From Thermoplasmata archaeon (GTDB lineage Archaea; Thermoplasmatota; Thermoplasmata; Lutacidiplasmatales; UBA184): DNA of 7,240 nucleotides. A program made the translations under genes and the position numbers. The DNA lies in assembly GCA_030037875.1 (NCBI GenBank), contig JASHPV010000098.1:1-7240 (forward strand), written 5' to 3'. Below the pieces are notes generated by a model. It had not been told where the DNA came from. It worked only from the letters and a program-made list of their open reading frames with translations, and made no database searches. Below are positions 5,822-7,240 of this stretch, piece after piece (the stretch's first letter is position 1; each line of letters opens with the position of its first letter).

Positions 5822-7240
5822 CGTAGCCTTGCGTCAAGCCCTTGCCGAGACCGGCCCGATCGGCTCGACGACCCGCCAGCTCTCGTCACGACTCGCCAGG
5901 CCGGAGCCCGAGCTTGCCACGCTCCTCGAACAACTCGCCGACCACGACCAGGTCATTCGGATCGGACGGGGGCTCTGGCTCCTGGCCGACTACGCGGAAC
6001 TCGATGGTCGAAGGGATTTCCGGGACCCCACCGAGTACGTCGAGCGGTTCACCCGCGATCACGGAGTAACCATCGGCCGCTACCCCGGTCGGATCACGTT
6101 CTCCGAGAACACCGACCTGCCGATCCACCGGTGGTGGCCGTACGTCCAAGGTTACTCCGCGGAGTTCGTGGCCGACGTGATCGAGCGGGGGGACTTGGCT
6201 CGGAGGTCGACTATCCTGGACCCCTTTGCGGGCAGCGGGACGACCCTCGTGGAGGCCCGACGCGCCGGGCATCGCGCCTGGGGGTACGAGCTCATGGCCC
6301 CGGCAGCGCTCGCCGCCCGCGTCAAGATCCGGTTCGAGCTGGAACCGAAGCGGTTGACCGCTCTCCGGGGCCGGATCCTGCGGGACGTTCCTCGCCGGCG
6401 TCCAGGCCCTCCTCCCTTCCTTCGGGAGACGGCTCGGCAATTTCTGCCGAAGGTCCTCCGGCGCCTGACCCAGTTGCGGGACGCCCTTCCCCCGGGGGAC
6501 TCGCCGGTCGACGAAGCGGCCCGGGTCGCTTTCGGCCGCACCTTAATCCCGGTAAGCCGGCTTCGGCGGTCCCCGTGCCTGGGCTACGGCCGGCCCGACG
6601 CCGATGAATTCCGGGACCCATGGGCGGAGTTCGCCCGGGCGATCGACGTTATCTCCGCAGACCTTCGCGCGCTCCGGGAGTACCGTTCCCGCTGGGGTCC
6701 GCCCGGCGAGGTCTGGCAGCGCGATGCTCGGGCGCTGGACCTGCCCGACGGTTCCGTCGATCTGGCCATCACGAGTCCCCCGTATGTCAACGGGATGGAC
6801 TACGTCAACAACTACAAACTGGACCTCGCCTGGCTCGGCTTTGCCCGGAGTTACGCGGACCTTCGACGACTCCGAGAGGCGATGGTCGCCTGCGATAACC
6901 TCGGCCGGCAGGCGGTCCGGCCGCACCTTACGACAAAGGACGTGGATGACCCTTGGCTCCGCGAGATTCTCCAACAAATCCGGAGTAACGTGAACCGGAA
7001 ACGGAGTTACCGTAGAGACGATGCCCACGGCGTCGTGAAGCGGTACTTCTTGGACCTCCGTCCGGTGCTCGCGGCGGTGTATCGCGCACTTCGTCCGGGG
7101 GGTCACCTGCACCTGGTGGTGGGAGACTCCCTGCTTGCCGGCACCTACGTGCCCGGGGACCTGCTGACCGCCCGCCTCGGCACCGAGGTCGGCTTCCGCA
7201 TCGCGTCGGTCGACGTGGCCCGACGCCGGCGGTCCGGACA
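5805..7240 (+). CDS. Winged-helix DNA methyltransferase (SPPY type), 3' end missing
   Basis: Probable S-adenosylmethionine-dependent DNA amino-methyltransferase (N4-cytosine or N6-adenine). The frame is open to the window edge, giving 478 residues with no stop. Residues 5-60 look like a winged-helix fold: helices at about 5-15, 22-31 and 34-46, then a wing ending RIGRGLWLL (52-60). IHRWWPYVQGYSAEFV (107-122) and the SAM-binding motif I DPFAGSGTTLVEA (139-151) follow. An Arg-rich region (about 180-290) could hold target recognition. Then come DARALDLPDGSVD (307-319), the catalytic motif IV SPPY (324-327) with YVNNYKLDLAWLGF just after it, and LRPGGHLHLVVGDS (429-442). Motif I preceding motif IV excludes the beta-class order. 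ATG 5805 is the first ATG in this frame after phoU, 25 bp away; its ribosome binding site is weak. No restriction enzyme gene is visible, so it may be solitary or part of a system continuing downstream. An RNA methyltransferase is less likely given SPPY rather than DPPY. Confidence 0.85.
   Translation, partial: MNRSVPVALRQALAETGPIGSTTRQLSSRLARPEPELATLLEQLADHDQVIRIGRGLWLLADYAELDGRRDFRDPTEYVERFTRDHGVTIGRYPGRITFSENTDLPIHRWWPYVQGYSAEFVADVIERGDLARRSTILDPFAGSGTTLVEARRAGHRAWGYELMAPAALAARVKIRFELEPKRLTALRGRILRDVPRRRPGPPPFLRETARQFLPKVLRRLTQLRDALPPGDSPVDEAARVAFGRTLIPVSRLRRSPCLGYGRPDADEFRDPWAEFARAIDVISADLRALREYRSRWGPPGEVWQRDARALDLPDGSVDLAITSPPYVNGMDYVNNYKLDLAWLGFARSYADLRRLREAMVACDNLGRQAVRPHLTTKDVDDPWLREILQQIRSNVNRKRSYRRDDAHGVVKRYFLDLRPVLAAVYRALRPGGHLHLVVGDSLLAGTYVPGDLLTARLGTEVGFRIASVDVARRRRSG

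Noticed and set aside
5886..6440. Antisense open frame opposite the methyltransferase N-terminal half
   Set aside because: The + strand frame here carries the DPFAGSGTT motif and a continuous 478-residue product; the antisense product is Pro/Arg/Gly-rich noise.

Overview
The window is a high-affinity phosphate uptake (pst) operon read entirely on the + strand, followed by the first 1.4 kb of a DNA methyltransferase gene. The DNA is GC-rich, with G or C at most third codon positions. I infer an archaeon, perhaps a GC-rich Thermoplasmatota-like lineage. The reasons are an AbrB-like end fused to a PhoU-like protein at the head of the operon, a PstS held by an uncleaved N-terminal membrane anchor with a Thr/Pro linker instead of a bacterial lipobox, and an archaeal-looking PhoU. 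The rank below domain is a guess.

Layout: 1-1092 is the 3' part of an AbrB/PhoU-type phosphate regulator whose start lies before the window. 1089-2318 is pstS (phosphate-binding protein), 2359-3354 pstC and 3351-4205 pstA (the two permeases), 4224-5039 pstB (ATPase) and 5039-5779 phoU. Genes overlap by 4 bp (regulator/pstS, pstC/pstA) or 1 bp (pstB/phoU), or lie 18-40 bp apart, so this is one tightly coupled transcription unit. From 5805 to the window end, 25 bp after phoU, runs a winged-helix plus DNA methyltransferase gene that is cut off by the window edge. No stretch above 300 bp lacks a gene, and I see no RNA gene, CRISPR array, insertion sequence or attachment site.

How it works together: PstS captures phosphate outside the membrane and hands it to the PstC-PstA channel, PstB hydrolyses ATP to drive import, and the two PhoU-family proteins at the two ends of the operon probably report on or restrain transport and expression. 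The methyltransferase has no evident role in phosphate metabolism. It may be a read-through neighbour or the start of a separate module.

The transporter itself is ordinary. Points worth a second look are the two PhoU proteins with opposite degenerate metal motifs, the lone cysteine pair bracketing the PstS domain, the SD-less pstC start behind an AT-rich patch, and the methyltransferase with a winged-helix N-terminus whose start codon sits in a predicted hairpin. I found no clear evidence of a wholly new system in this window.
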